From: Rhodococcus sp. 06-235-1A
GTDB taxonomy: Bacteria; Actinomycetota; Actinomycetes; Mycobacteriales; Mycobacteriaceae
Direction: 5' to 3'
NCBI RefSeq assembly: GCF_002258785.1
Contig: NZ_NOYI01000012.1
Span: 124,001 to 188,000 of the forward strand
Length of the DNA: 64,000 nt
Part shown: one piece after another, positions 1 to 7,817 of the stretch
Position numbering within the stretch: position 1 is the first letter of the stretch
How the letters are laid out: every line of letters begins with the position of its first letter
Translations under genes and position numbers: made by a program
The notes under the pieces: model-generated
Told to the model about the DNA's origin: nothing
Databases searched by the model: none
What the model saw: only the letters and a program-made list of their open reading frames with translations

Positions 1-749
1 GTCACCCCGGATCCGCAATAGACGGCGACGTCCTTCCCCTCGGGCACAAGTCCACCGAATGTGCCATCGAGTACCTCGGGAGCCAAGAACCGCCCGTCCG
101 CATCGACGTTCTCGGTGGTCGGCCGATTGACCGCACCGGGGATGTGACCGGCCACAGGATCCACCGGCTCCACTTCCCCTCGAAATCGTTCGGGTGCCCG
201 GGCGTCGAGCAAGATGTTGTTCTGCGCGAACTCGAGCACGTCGTCGACGTCGAGGACTCGTGCGAGCGATGACCTGGCGGTGAACGATCCGGCCGCGACG
301 ATCGATGGTTCTGTGCCGAGGGCAAATCCCTCGGCGATCCACTGATTCAGCCCGCCGTCGAGGACACGCACGTCTGCATGGCCGTAGTAGCGGAGTAACC
401 ACCACGCGCGCGCAGCCGCGGTCGCGGGGCCTGCGTCGTAGACCACCACCGAAGAGTCGTCGCTCACCCCAGCACTACGCATTGCTGCGACGAACGTCTC
501 GGCGTCGGGCAATGGGTGACGGCCGCGGTGATTCGGGTCGTTCCTGCTGGCTCCACTCCCATGGTCCGGCGGAGCGGCCAAATCGGCATCGAGGTCCACG
601 AACTGCGCGGTCGGGATGTGCCCCGCCTCGTAACCTGCTCTGTCGCTACCGGTCTGCAGTGTGAACCGGATGTCGAGGACGACCGGGGCCCGGCCCATCT
701 CGAAGAGATCGTGCAGTTCGGCGGCAGAAATCAGCGGCGAGGGGCTCAT
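1..749 (-). CDS. Thiosulfate/3-mercaptopyruvate sulfurtransferase (rhodanese), 3' end cut by window edge
   Basis: Transfers sulfane sulfur from thiosulfate or 3-mercaptopyruvate to an acceptor through a cysteine persulfide, in the cytosol. The frame reads ATG AGC CCC leftwards from 749 and stays open to the edge for 249 full codons. Two tandem rhodanese domains are visible: the N-terminal one has VVLDIRF and AGYEAGHIPTAQFVDLD, the C-terminal one has LLDARAPERFRGE and AGHIPGAVNRPT. The catalytic loop is YCGSGV with Cys245, the CxSGVT form of thiosulfate sulfurtransferases. The stop lies outside the window; the family length of about 280 residues suggests only some 30 residues are missing. It diverges from the OYE gene with about 60 bp between them. 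Substrate preference cannot be told from the visible part. Confidence 0.9.
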   Translation of the reverse strand, partial: MSPSPLISAAELHDLFEMGRAPVVLDIRFTLQTGSDRAGYEAGHIPTAQFVDLDADLAAPPDHGSGASRNDPNHRGRHPLPDAETFVAAMRSAGVSDDSSVVVYDAGPATAAARAWWLLRYYGHADVRVLDGGLNQWIAEGFALGTEPSIVAAGSFTARSSLARVLDVDDVLEFAQNNILLDARAPERFRGEVEPVDPVAGHIPGAVNRPTTENVDADGRFLAPEVLDGTFGGLVPEGKDVAVYCGSGV

Positions 750-802
750 AAGGCTTCGACGCTAACAGTCCCGCGCGGGGAATAGCTCGGTGTCGGTGCA
801 GG

Positions 803-1960
803 TTGTCCGCAGGCGTGACCGAAACTGCATCCACAACACAGCATCTGTCCACCGCCGGACTCTTCGAGCCGTTCGAGGTCAAGTCGCTGAAGCTGCGCAA
901 CCGCTTCGCCATGGCCCCGATGACGCGCGCGTTCTCGCCCGACGGTGTTCCCGGTCCGGATGTGGCCGAGTACTACCGCAAGCGCGCTGCGGGCGGCACC
1001 GGCCTCATCATCACCGAGGGCACCTACATCCCCGATCCGGCCGCAGGCCCCCACACCCGGGTTCCACGGATCTACGGCGACTCCAGCCTCGAGGGCTGGA
1101 AGGGCGTCGTCGACGCCGTGCACGCCGAGGGCAGCGCAATCATCCCGCAGCTGTGGCATCTCGGAGTCGAGCGCGGCACCGAACCACGCCTGTTTCCCGA
1201 CGTCACCACCGTCAGCCCGTCAGGCATTGCACTCGACGGTTCCGCGGTCGGTCGAGCTTTCACCGACGCCGACCTGGACGAACTCACCTCGCAGTGGGTA
1301 CAGGCTGCGGTCAACGCGAAGAACACCGGCTTCGACGGTCTCGAATTGCATGGTGCTCACGGCTACCTGCTCGACGAGTTCCTCTGGGCCACAACCAATG
1401 TGCGCGACGATGAGTTCGGTGGTTCGCTCGAAGCCCGGACCCGCTTCCCGGCGCAGGTCGTCGCGGCGATTCGAGCGGCAGTCGGCGAGGACTTCGCCAT
1501 CGTGTACCGCTTCTCGCAGTGGAAGAGCAATCACTTCGACGCACGGATCGCGCAGAACCCCGAGGAACTCGCACGCGTATTGACGCCCCTGGTCGACGCC
1601 GGAGTGGACATTCTGCACGCCTCGACGCGCCGCCATTGGGATGCCGCGTTCCCCGAGCTGGACGGAAACGACGGAAAGCTGGGCCTGGCCGGGTGGACCC
1701 GCAAGCTCACCGGAGTTCCGACCATCACCGTCGGATCGGTCGGCCTCGACTCGGTGTTCACGTCGGCATGGTCTGAGGATGCCGCGTCGGGTGTAACCGG
1801 ATTGGACGCGCTCGTCGGTCAATTCGAGGACGGCGAGTTCGATCTGGTGGCCGTCGGGCGCGCGTTGCTGTCCGATCCGGAGTGGGTGAACAAGGTGGGC
1901 GACGGCCGCGTGGACGAGCGCGTCGAATTCACGCGCGACCACATTCAGCACTTGGTCTGA
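803..1960 (+). CDS. Old Yellow Enzyme-family NADH:flavin oxidoreductase
   Basis: FMN-dependent ene-reductase or dienoyl-CoA-reductase-like TIM barrel that would reduce activated C=C bonds with NAD(P)H. Visible family features: the N-terminal FEPFEVKSLKLRNRFAMAPMTR strand, LIITEGTYI, the substrate-binding region PQLWHLG, the FMN-contacting GFDGLELHGAHGYLLDEFLW segment, and GRALLSDPEW near the C-terminus (FMN phosphate site). At 385 residues it has OYE length without the Fe-S and FAD/NAD domains of 2,4-dienoyl-CoA reductases. The TTG at 803 opens the frame; an in-frame GTG at 815 is an equally good start. The electrophile reduced in vivo cannot be inferred from the neighbours. Confidence 0.9.
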   Translation: MSAGVTETASTTQHLSTAGLFEPFEVKSLKLRNRFAMAPMTRAFSPDGVPGPDVAEYYRKRAAGGTGLIITEGTYIPDPAAGPHTRVPRIYGDSSLEGWKGVVDAVHAEGSAIIPQLWHLGVERGTEPRLFPDVTTVSPSGIALDGSAVGRAFTDADLDELTSQWVQAAVNAKNTGFDGLELHGAHGYLLDEFLWATTNVRDDEFGGSLEARTRFPAQVVAAIRAAVGEDFAIVYRFSQWKSNHFDARIAQNPEELARVLTPLVDAGVDILHASTRRHWDAAFPELDGNDGKLGLAGWTRKLTGVPTITVGSVGLDSVFTSAWSEDAASGVTGLDALVGQFEDGEFDLVAVGRALLSDPEWVNKVGDGRVDERVEFTRDHIQHLV

Positions 1961-1993
1961 CGGAGCGGGCGCAGGTATTCACGGCAGCATCGC

Positions 1994-4126
1994 TCAGAAC
2001 GGCGGTGCTGCCGTGTCGTCTGTCTCGGGCTGTTGGTTGTCGGGTGGGTGGCGGTAAGCGACGATGCCGGATCGTCTCGGTTTGGTGGGGATGTGCGGTC
2101 TGAGGTCGTTGCCGATGATGGGGACGGCTGTTCCGTTGGCGGGCAGGGTGATTCGAGTGGTCTTCGAGGCGGATGTCCACAGAATCGCGCCGCCGGAGAG
2201 CATGACGGCTTTCCAGTAGCCGGCGGTTTTGCCGGTGTGGTGGTACTCGCACAGGCATTGGAGGTTGTCGACGGTGGTCCAGCCGCCGCCGAGGGGGTTG
2301 CTGTGGTCGAAGGCAATGATGTGGTCGAGTTGGCAGCGGTCGGCGGGGCGGTGGCAGCCGGGGAAGCGGCAGTGTCGGTCACGTAGGCGAACTGCTGCGG
2401 TGGTGAGGGTGTCGGGTCGGTAAATCAGGGCTCGGTCGGTCAGTGGGCCGCGGGCGACGGATGTGCCGAGGGTGGGGTCGGCGGCGATCGCAGCTTCGAG
2501 AGCAGCAGCCAGGGATGCGTTGCCGAGGTAGATGCCCTGTGAGGCAAGACTTGTGAGGACTTCGAGTTCACGGCCAACAAGCGTGCCACCCCCGAGAGCC
2601 ACGCCGGACAGATCGAGGGCAGAGCTGTGCCGTGTGCCCCTGCCGACGGGCGTATGGGTACAGAACAGGGCTGCAGTGGAGGTCAGCGACTGCAGACGAC
2701 GCTGAGGTCGATCGTCACCCGGTGCCGGGTCGGTCGGTCCAGTCTCTGCTGGGACTGGATCCGGTAACGAACCCTGCTCGGCCGACGGCTTCGGAGTGGT
2801 CGATGACGGCTTCGGAGCGGGCGATGACACAGTGGCCGCCGCTGGTTCAAGAACTGGCGACTGGTCGGCCGCAGGTGCGAGTGTGGACTGGTCGTTCAGC
2901 TCTGACTCGCCGTTCGGCTCGGTCTCGTCGGCATCTGCGGTCTGGTCGACCTCATCTGCCGGTGCTGCTGGTTCCGGTGCCGGGGTGTTTGCAGGTGCTG
3001 GTGCTGGTGCTGGTGTACTGGCCGAAGGCGGGGCGGTCGAGGAATCGGCATCCGCCCCCGAATCCGCGGCTGGCCCCATTCGCCCAACACCATCAGCAGC
3101 CGAAGCGGCATCGGTACCCGTGCCGGCATCTGTGTCTACGCCGTCTTCCGTCTCAGGTTCTGATGCTGCCCATGCCTTCTCACTGTCTGGGCGTCGTTCC
3201 CATTCCCCGGTCTCCGGGTTCTGCACAGCGAGGCCCAACTTCTCGGCGAGGGTGACTGCTTCGGTGAGCAGGATCTGCCAGTGACTGTTGCGTGCGAGTT
3301 CCCGCGCGAGGTCGGGGTCGATGGATCCGTGCCCGGCCAGATACGCCGGGTTCGCGAGCAGTCCGATGAGGGTGGCGATATCGACGGTGATCATCGTCAA
3401 CGGCACCCGACGATCCGGCAACGCCGCATCCTTTTTCGGGCAATTTGGGCGTTGGCACAGGCATGTCAGGCGGGGTTCGCCGTGCATGCGGGCCATGAAC
3501 GCATCGCACAGGCGATCTTTCTTGCCGCGAGGGTCTTTCGGGCAGAGGGTGTCGGCCATTTCCTCGAGGAGCTGCCATGCGGCGGCGGCTTCGGGTGCGG
3601 TCAGCTCGGCTCGGATCCGCGCCAGTTCACCGGCCGGGCTGTAGGTGACGGTGCGGAATTTCTTCGCAAATTCCCGAAGTGCTGCTGCTTCCTCCGGCGC
3701 GACCCGCAGCAGGATGTCCCAGATCTCCTTCTCCAGCGGACCCGGTGACGATCGGCGGGCTGCTTCGACCACTTCGTTCTCGACCAACCTGACGATCTCG
3801 TCGGAGAGGTTGTCGAGAATGCGGCAGGCCGTCCGTACTCGGGGGAGGTCGATCTCCCCGGTCTCGAATGCTGCCCGCAGCAGTGGCAGTCGGGTATGCA
3901 GAGCGACGCCGACCGAGACGTACGATTCGGCGACCGTCGCCGAACAACCCAACGCCAGTGCCATCTCGGTGCGCCCGTACCGGCTGTAGTGCTTGTGCTT
4001 GGTGTCGAGCGTGATCCAGCTTCGGTGGACGTCGTAGCAGGCAGAAATCTTACGAGCCGCAAGACGATTCTCTGCCTGTGCGGCAGCGGTCAAAGCCTCC
4101 AGTGACACGGTCGGTATCGCACCCAT
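1994..4126 (-). CDS. DUF222 / HNH endonuclease domain protein (13E12-repeat type)
   Basis: A 710-residue protein of the family common in multiple copies in Rhodococcus and mycobacteria. Residues about 1-290 form the helical DUF222 part. Residues about 310-470 are a low-complexity Ala/Pro/Asp/Glu/Thr linker with many PAPAP and DADS stretches, probably disordered. The C-terminal HNH module has CRFPGC, a QLDHIIAFDHS His pair and NLQCLCEYHHTGK, giving the Cys pairs and histidines expected of a zinc-stabilised HNH fold, so nuclease activity is plausible. The linker is unusually long. The cellular role is not established for the family. No mobile-element genes sit beside it, so I do not call it an intron or phage nuclease. 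Confidence 0.85.
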   Translation of the reverse strand: MGAIPTVSLEALTAAAQAENRLAARKISACYDVHRSWITLDTKHKHYSRYGRTEMALALGCSATVAESYVSVGVALHTRLPLLRAAFETGEIDLPRVRTACRILDNLSDEIVRLVENEVVEAARRSSPGPLEKEIWDILLRVAPEEAAALREFAKKFRTVTYSPAGELARIRAELTAPEAAAAWQLLEEMADTLCPKDPRGKKDRLCDAFMARMHGEPRLTCLCQRPNCPKKDAALPDRRVPLTMITVDIATLIGLLANPAYLAGHGSIDPDLARELARNSHWQILLTEAVTLAEKLGLAVQNPETGEWERRPDSEKAWAASEPETEDGVDTDAGTGTDAASAADGVGRMGPAADSGADADSSTAPPSASTPAPAPAPANTPAPEPAAPADEVDQTADADETEPNGESELNDQSTLAPAADQSPVLEPAAATVSSPAPKPSSTTPKPSAEQGSLPDPVPAETGPTDPAPGDDRPQRRLQSLTSTAALFCTHTPVGRGTRHSSALDLSGVALGGGTLVGRELEVLTSLASQGIYLGNASLAAALEAAIAADPTLGTSVARGPLTDRALIYRPDTLTTAAVRLRDRHCRFPGCHRPADRCQLDHIIAFDHSNPLGGGWTTVDNLQCLCEYHHTGKTAGYWKAVMLSGGAILWTSASKTTRITLPANGTAVPIIGNDLRPHIPTKPRRSGIVAYRHPPDNQQPETDDTAAPPF

Positions 4127-4268
4127 TTTTCACCCCCCGGTGACCCGAAACAAGAACGCCTGTTCGAACAAGAAGAACAGTAACCGAGGCCACCGACAAG
4201 AAACGGGACTCCCGCAGACGGCCCCTCTGACCTGCCGCTATCCGCCGAACAGCTCTACACTCCACTCC
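4127..4268. other. Short divergent intergenic region
   Basis: About 140 bp between the start of the HNH gene and the small repeat protein. Compared with the surroundings the first 60 bases are A-rich (runs around caagaacg and agaagaac). It should carry the promoters of both genes, but I could not assign convincing -35/-10 pairs. Confidence 0.4.
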
Positions 4269-4541
4269 ATGAGCGATCCCGATTTCACGGCGTCCGAGAT
4301 GGTCGAGTTGCGAGCTCGGGCACACGAGGGTGATGAGGACGCCATCGACCAGTTGGTCGAACTCGCAGGCTCTCGCAACGACCTCGACGAGCTGCGCTCT
4401 CTTGCCGACGCGGGCAGTACCGATGCCGTCGACATCCTGGTCGAACTTGCCGGTGAACGCGGTGATCGCGTCGAGCTGCAGAGACTGGCGGCCGCAGGCA
4501 GCCAGGACGCCGCAGACATTCTGGACGAGCTCGACAGCTAG
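4269..4541 (+). CDS. Small 28-residue helical-repeat protein
   Basis: A 90-residue acidic, cysteine-free protein of unknown function. After ten residues it consists of three copies of a 28-29 residue unit of the form xELRxLAxAGSxDAxDxLVELAGxRxD (residues about 11-39, 40-67, 68-90, the last shortened). Each unit looks like a pair of amphipathic helices, as in TPR/Sel1/HEAT-like solenoids, so a protein-binding role is possible but is inference. I chose the ATG at 4269 over an upstream in-frame ATG at 4140 because the extra 43 residues are Asn/Lys/Arg-rich and unlike coding sequence here. Its stop overlaps the convergent IclR stop by 4 bp. Confidence 0.7.
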   Translation: MSDPDFTASEMVELRARAHEGDEDAIDQLVELAGSRNDLDELRSLADAGSTDAVDILVELAGERGDRVELQRLAAAGSQDAADILDELDS

Positions 4542-5320
4542 CCGGGGCTGGGCCGCTCCCCCAGTTGCATCGTGAGTCGATGCGCAGCGTCGAGGAGCAT
4601 CTTGCCCAACTCACGTCGTCGATCGTCGCGGAATCGCGTCTCGACACCCGTCAAGCTCAGCGCCCACGCCGGCTTTTCGGCGCGATCGAACACCGCAGCA
4701 CCCAGACCCCAGCTCCCCTCGACCAACAACGCAGGGTTGACGGCGAATCCTGTTGTCCGGGTGAGCACTATCCGCCGTCGAATCTCGTCGTCGGAGTGAC
4801 TGTCTCCCCACTCGGGCACCAGATCAACGCCACTCAGGTATTCGTCGACCTCCCGATCGGGTAGATGCGCGAGGATGGCCAACCCTGCGGACGCCACTCC
4901 GAGCGGCAGCCGAATTCCCTCGTACAGCACGTGCGAGCGCAGCGGAAAACTCCCCTCTACTCGAAGCAGGCACACCGTCTCCGAACCCCTGCGGACCGAC
5001 AGGAAGGCACTCTCTCCGCTCTCGGTAGCCAACGCCTGCACTACTTTTCGCGCTTGATCGGTGATGTCGTACCGCAGTGCCGCCATCGATCCCAGCAGGT
5101 AGATCTCGGGACCGAGCGACCAGCGACCGGTCGCGGCGTCACGGTCGACGAATCCCTGTTCGGCAAGCGTCGACAGCAATCGATGGGTGGTGGGTCGCGC
5201 GATACCGGACGCCCGCGCGAGGGCACTCGTCGACGCACCCGACGGTTCCTCGCTTCCCGCCGCGCGCAGCAACGAACAGATCTTTCCGATCACACTTGCG
5301 TTGGTATCCGCTGAGGTCAC
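4538..5320 (-). CDS. IclR-family transcriptional regulator of the CoA-transferase genes
   Basis: About 260 residues. The N-terminal winged helix-turn-helix (TSALARASGIARPTTHRLLSTL, followed by GFVDRDAATGRWSLGPEIY) precedes the IclR effector domain with VCLLRVEG, LPLGVASAGLAILA and GAAVFD. The frame extends to 5353, but that would put a perfect operator dyad (5333-5349) inside the coding region, so the GTG at 5320 (VTSADTN) is preferred. It diverges from scoAB and most likely represses or activates both itself and that pair in response to an aromatic- or ketoacid-derived ligand. It resembles PcaR-type regulators only at family level. Confidence 0.85.
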   Translation of the reverse strand: MTSADTNASVIGKICSLLRAAGSEEPSGASTSALARASGIARPTTHRLLSTLAEQGFVDRDAATGRWSLGPEIYLLGSMAALRYDITDQARKVVQALATESGESAFLSVRRGSETVCLLRVEGSFPLRSHVLYEGIRLPLGVASAGLAILAHLPDREVDEYLSGVDLVPEWGDSHSDDEIRRRIVLTRTTGFAVNPALLVEGSWGLGAAVFDRAEKPAWALSLTGVETRFRDDRRRELGKMLLDAAHRLTMQLGERPSPG

Positions 5321-5332
5321 CTGGTCATAGTA

Positions 5333-5349
5333 CGTCCACTCAGTGGACG
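5333..5349. promoter_or_regulatory. Perfect inverted-repeat operator for the IclR regulator
   Basis: CGTCCACT and AGTGGACG are exact reverse complements separated by one base (5341). The dyad lies 13 bp from the regulator's start and 114 bp from scoA, in the only divergent space between them. Size and position fit an IclR-family operator; binding is inferred. Confidence 0.65.
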
Positions 5350-5462
5350 CCAAACCCGCATCCGTTCACCGAACGAGCAATTTCGGGCATTCACTTCACC
5401 GATATACACAGCTCAGGTTCACTGGCTACATCGTTTGCTCAACGAACACATCAGGAGTTCTT

Positions 5463-6224
5463 GTGACAGGAAAGACCTACGCGTCCGCCGTCGACGCGGT
5501 CGCGGACATCGGCCGTGGGGCGACCATCGCGGTCGGCGGCTTCGGGCTGTGCGGCATTCCGGACGCTCTCATCGACGCCATCGCGAACACCGACGCCGAC
5601 GAGCTCGAAGTGTTCTCCAACAACTGCGGCGTCGACGGCTACGGACTCGGAATCCTGCTGGCTGCCGGACGCATTCGCCGCGTCACCGCCTCCTACGTCG
5701 GCGAGAACAAGGAATTCGCCCGGCAGTACCTCGCGGGCGAACTCGAAGTCGAGCTGACCCCTCAGGGCACGCTCGCCGAACGACTCCGCGCCGGCGGCAA
5801 CGGCGTTCCCGCATTCTTCACCCCCGCCGGGGTCGGCAGCCCCATCGCCGACGGCGGAATGCCGTGGCGCTACAACGCCGACGGCTCGGTTTCCATCGCA
5901 TCCCCGCCCAAGGAAACCCGTGTGTTCGGCGACAAGCGGTACGTCCTCGAAGAGTCGATCAATGCCGACTTCGCGCTGGTGCACGCCGAAACAGGTGATA
6001 CAGCAGGCAATCTCGTATTCGACAAGACCGCGATGAACTTCAACCCCCTCGCCGCGATGGCCGGCAAGATCACCATCGCGCAGGTCGAGAACCTCGTGGA
6101 GCCGGGTGAGATCGATCCGGCCCACGTACATCTTCCCGGCGTGTTCGTCCAACGCGTCGTACACACCGGGCCACAGGACAAGCGCATCGAAAAGCGCACC
6201 GTCAGTTCAGGAGTTCGAGCATGA
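5463..6224 (+). CDS. scoA: 3-oxoacid CoA-transferase subunit A
   Basis: Alpha subunit of a heteromeric class I CoA-transferase (succinyl-CoA:3-ketoacid, or 3-oxoadipate). It binds CoA with GGFGLCGIP near residues 22-30 and carries [15 protein letters not shown] and [10 protein letters not shown], all typical of the family; 253 residues is normal. The GTG at 5463 is chosen because AGGAG ends 5 bases upstream; the frame is open further back to 5343 without a ribosome site. It overlaps scoB by 4 bp (ATGA at 6221). The IclR regulator next door leaves 3-oxoadipate (beta-ketoadipate pathway, PcaIJ) as a real alternative substrate to acetoacetate. Confidence 0.9.
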   Translation: MTGKTYASAVDAVADIGRGATIAVGGFGLCGIPDALIDAIANTDADELEVFSNNCGVDGYGLGILLAAGRIRRVTASYVGENKEFARQYLAGELEVELTPQGTLAERLRAGGNGVPAFFTPAGVGSPIADGGMPWRYNADGSVSIASPPKETRVFGDKRYVLEESINADFALVHAETGDTAGNLVFDKTAMNFNPLAAMAGKITIAQVENLVEPGEIDPAHVHLPGVFVQRVVHTGPQDKRIEKRTVSSGVRA

Positions 6225-6859
6225 GCGCAGGATGGACGCGCGATCGGATGGCCGAACGCGCCGCAGCAGAGATGGTCGACGGGGAATACGTCAACCTCGG
6301 CATCGGCCTGCCGACACTGATCCCGGGATATCTGACCGACGACGTCAAGGTCACGCTGCATTCGGAGAACGGCATCCTGGGCACCGGGCCGTACCCCACC
6401 GAGGACAAGGTCGACGCCAACCTCATCAACGCGGGCAAGGAAACCGTCACCGTCAATCCCGGTGCCGCGTACTTCGATTCGTCACTGAGCTTCGGCATGA
6501 TTCGCGGCGGTCACATCGACACCGCAGTGCTCGGCGGCATGCAGGTCTCCCGCACCGGCGACCTCGCCAACTGGATGGTGCCCGGCAAGATGGTCAAGGG
6601 CATGGGCGGCGCGATGGACCTCGTACACGGTGCCCGACGCGTCATCGTCGTCATGGAACACACCGACCGCGACGGCAACCCGAAGATCCTCGACGCCTGC
6701 ACCCTGCCGCTCACCGGCCAGGGCGTCGTCGATCGCATCATCACCAACCTGGCTGTGATCGACGTGGTAGGCGACGGCACGCTCGAGCTGGTGGAACTGG
6801 CACCGGGCGTGACTGCCGATCAAGTCACCGCCGCAACCGGATCGACTCTGAAGCACTGA
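6221..6859 (+). CDS. scoB: 3-oxoacid CoA-transferase subunit B
   Basis: Beta subunit of 212 residues, which supplies the catalytic glutamate that forms the enzyme-CoA thioester. The motif HSENGILG places it at Glu49. Other family segments are [13 protein letters not shown] and [17 protein letters not shown]. Translation is coupled to scoA through ATGA. Together the two subunits move CoA from succinyl-CoA to a 3-oxoacid, producing the thioester that a thiolase would cleave; no thiolase gene is in this window. A strong hairpin ends the transcript 7 bp after the stop. Confidence 0.92.
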   Translation: MSAGWTRDRMAERAAAEMVDGEYVNLGIGLPTLIPGYLTDDVKVTLHSENGILGTGPYPTEDKVDANLINAGKETVTVNPGAAYFDSSLSFGMIRGGHIDTAVLGGMQVSRTGDLANWMVPGKMVKGMGGAMDLVHGARRVIVVMEHTDRDGNPKILDACTLPLTGQGVVDRIITNLAVIDVVGDGTLELVELAPGVTADQVTAATGSTLKH

Positions 6860-6866
6860 ACGAACG

Positions 6867-6906
6867 ACTGTGGGCCCGTACGTCCGAAGACGTACGGGCC
6901 CACAGT
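6867..6906. terminator. 18-bp perfect hairpin between convergent genes
   Basis: Arms 6867-6884 and 6889-6906 are exact reverse complements (ACTGTGGGCCC... paired with ...GGGCCCACAGT) with a CGAA tetraloop. It lies between the scoB stop and the stop of the convergent aldo/keto reductase, so it can serve both strands. There is no long T tract, as is common in high-GC actinobacteria. Confidence 0.8.
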
Positions 6907-6914
6907 GTTACGTA

Positions 6915-7763
6915 CTAGTCCGGAATCATGTCGAACGTATCCGGATTCGGTCCGGTCCGACCCTGCTCACCCTTGTCCAGAGCCGTGATGGCGTCCAGAT
7001 CGGCGGAGCTGAGCTCGAAGTCGAAGATCTCGAAGTTGGCCTTCACCCGCTCCGGCGTCACCGACTTCGGGAAGATGATGTTGCCGCGCTGAATGTGCCA
7101 GCGGAGCACCACCTGTGCGACGGATTTGCCTGCCGCGTCGGCGATTCGCTTCAGTTCCGCGTCGTCGAGAACGTTGCCCTGGGCGATCGGTGACCACGCC
7201 TCGGTGGGGATGGCGTGCTCACGGCCGTATGCCCACACGTCTTTGTTGGCGAAGTACGGGTGTACCTCGATCTGGTTCACCGCGGGGACCGTCTCGGTCT
7301 CTTCCGCCAACCGGTCGAGGTGGGCCGGCTGAAAGTTGGAGACGCCGATGTTGCGGGCACGGCCGTCGGCTGCGAACTCCTCCAATGTCTTCCACGTGGA
7401 GACGAAGTCACCGTCGTAGCGAGTGGGCAAGGGCCAGTGGATGAGGAAGAGGTCCACGTAGTCGGTTCCGAGGTCGCTGAGCGTCGCGTCGAACGCCTTA
7501 CGCGCGTCGTCGGGCCGATGAAAACCGTTGTTGAGCTTGCTGGTTACGAAGACCGATTCGCGATCGATTCCGGAGTTACGGATGCCCTCGCCGACCTGCT
7601 TCTCGTTGCCGTACATCTCGGCGGTGTCGATGTGTCGGTAGCCGATCTCGAGCGCCGTTTCGACGGCCTTCGCGGTCTCCTCGGGATCGATCTGGAACAC
7701 GCCGAAGCCGAGCTGGGGAATCTGCTTGCCGTTTCTGAGCGTGACGTTGGGTACCTGAGTCAT
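6915..7763 (-). CDS. Aldo/keto reductase
   Basis: NADPH-dependent aldehyde/ketone reductase of the AKR5/2,5-diketo-gluconate reductase type, 282 residues. It begins MTQVPNVTLRNG and has the family's IPQLGFGVFQ, YRHIDTAEMYGNEKQVG (catalytic Asp and Tyr), FVTSKL (catalytic Lys), LIHWPLP (catalytic His), RNIGVSNF, NQIEVHPY and NIIFPKSVTPERVKANFEIFDF, which binds the adenine ribose phosphate. The ATG at 7761-7763 starts this homology; the reading frame continues to 9557 only as a shadow across the PLD gene. The natural substrate is not indicated by the neighbours. Confidence 0.92.
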   Translation of the reverse strand: MTQVPNVTLRNGKQIPQLGFGVFQIDPEETAKAVETALEIGYRHIDTAEMYGNEKQVGEGIRNSGIDRESVFVTSKLNNGFHRPDDARKAFDATLSDLGTDYVDLFLIHWPLPTRYDGDFVSTWKTLEEFAADGRARNIGVSNFQPAHLDRLAEETETVPAVNQIEVHPYFANKDVWAYGREHAIPTEAWSPIAQGNVLDDAELKRIADAAGKSVAQVVLRWHIQRGNIIFPKSVTPERVKANFEIFDFELSSADLDAITALDKGEQGRTGPNPDTFDMIPD

Positions 7764-7817
7764 ATCGCTCGGGTGCCCGCCCACCGTTGCCTTCAAACCG
7801 GGTGGGATGATGCGAGC

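Noticed and set aside
1994..4126. HNH protein as homing endonuclease, phage nuclease or restriction system
   Set aside because: Neighbours are ordinary metabolic genes, no methylase, phage or intron sequence is present, and the DUF222 part places it in a chromosomal family.
5343..5462. Upstream extension of scoA
   Set aside because: The frame is open to 5343, but the AGGAG 5 bases before GTG 5463 and the operator at 5333 make those codons leader.
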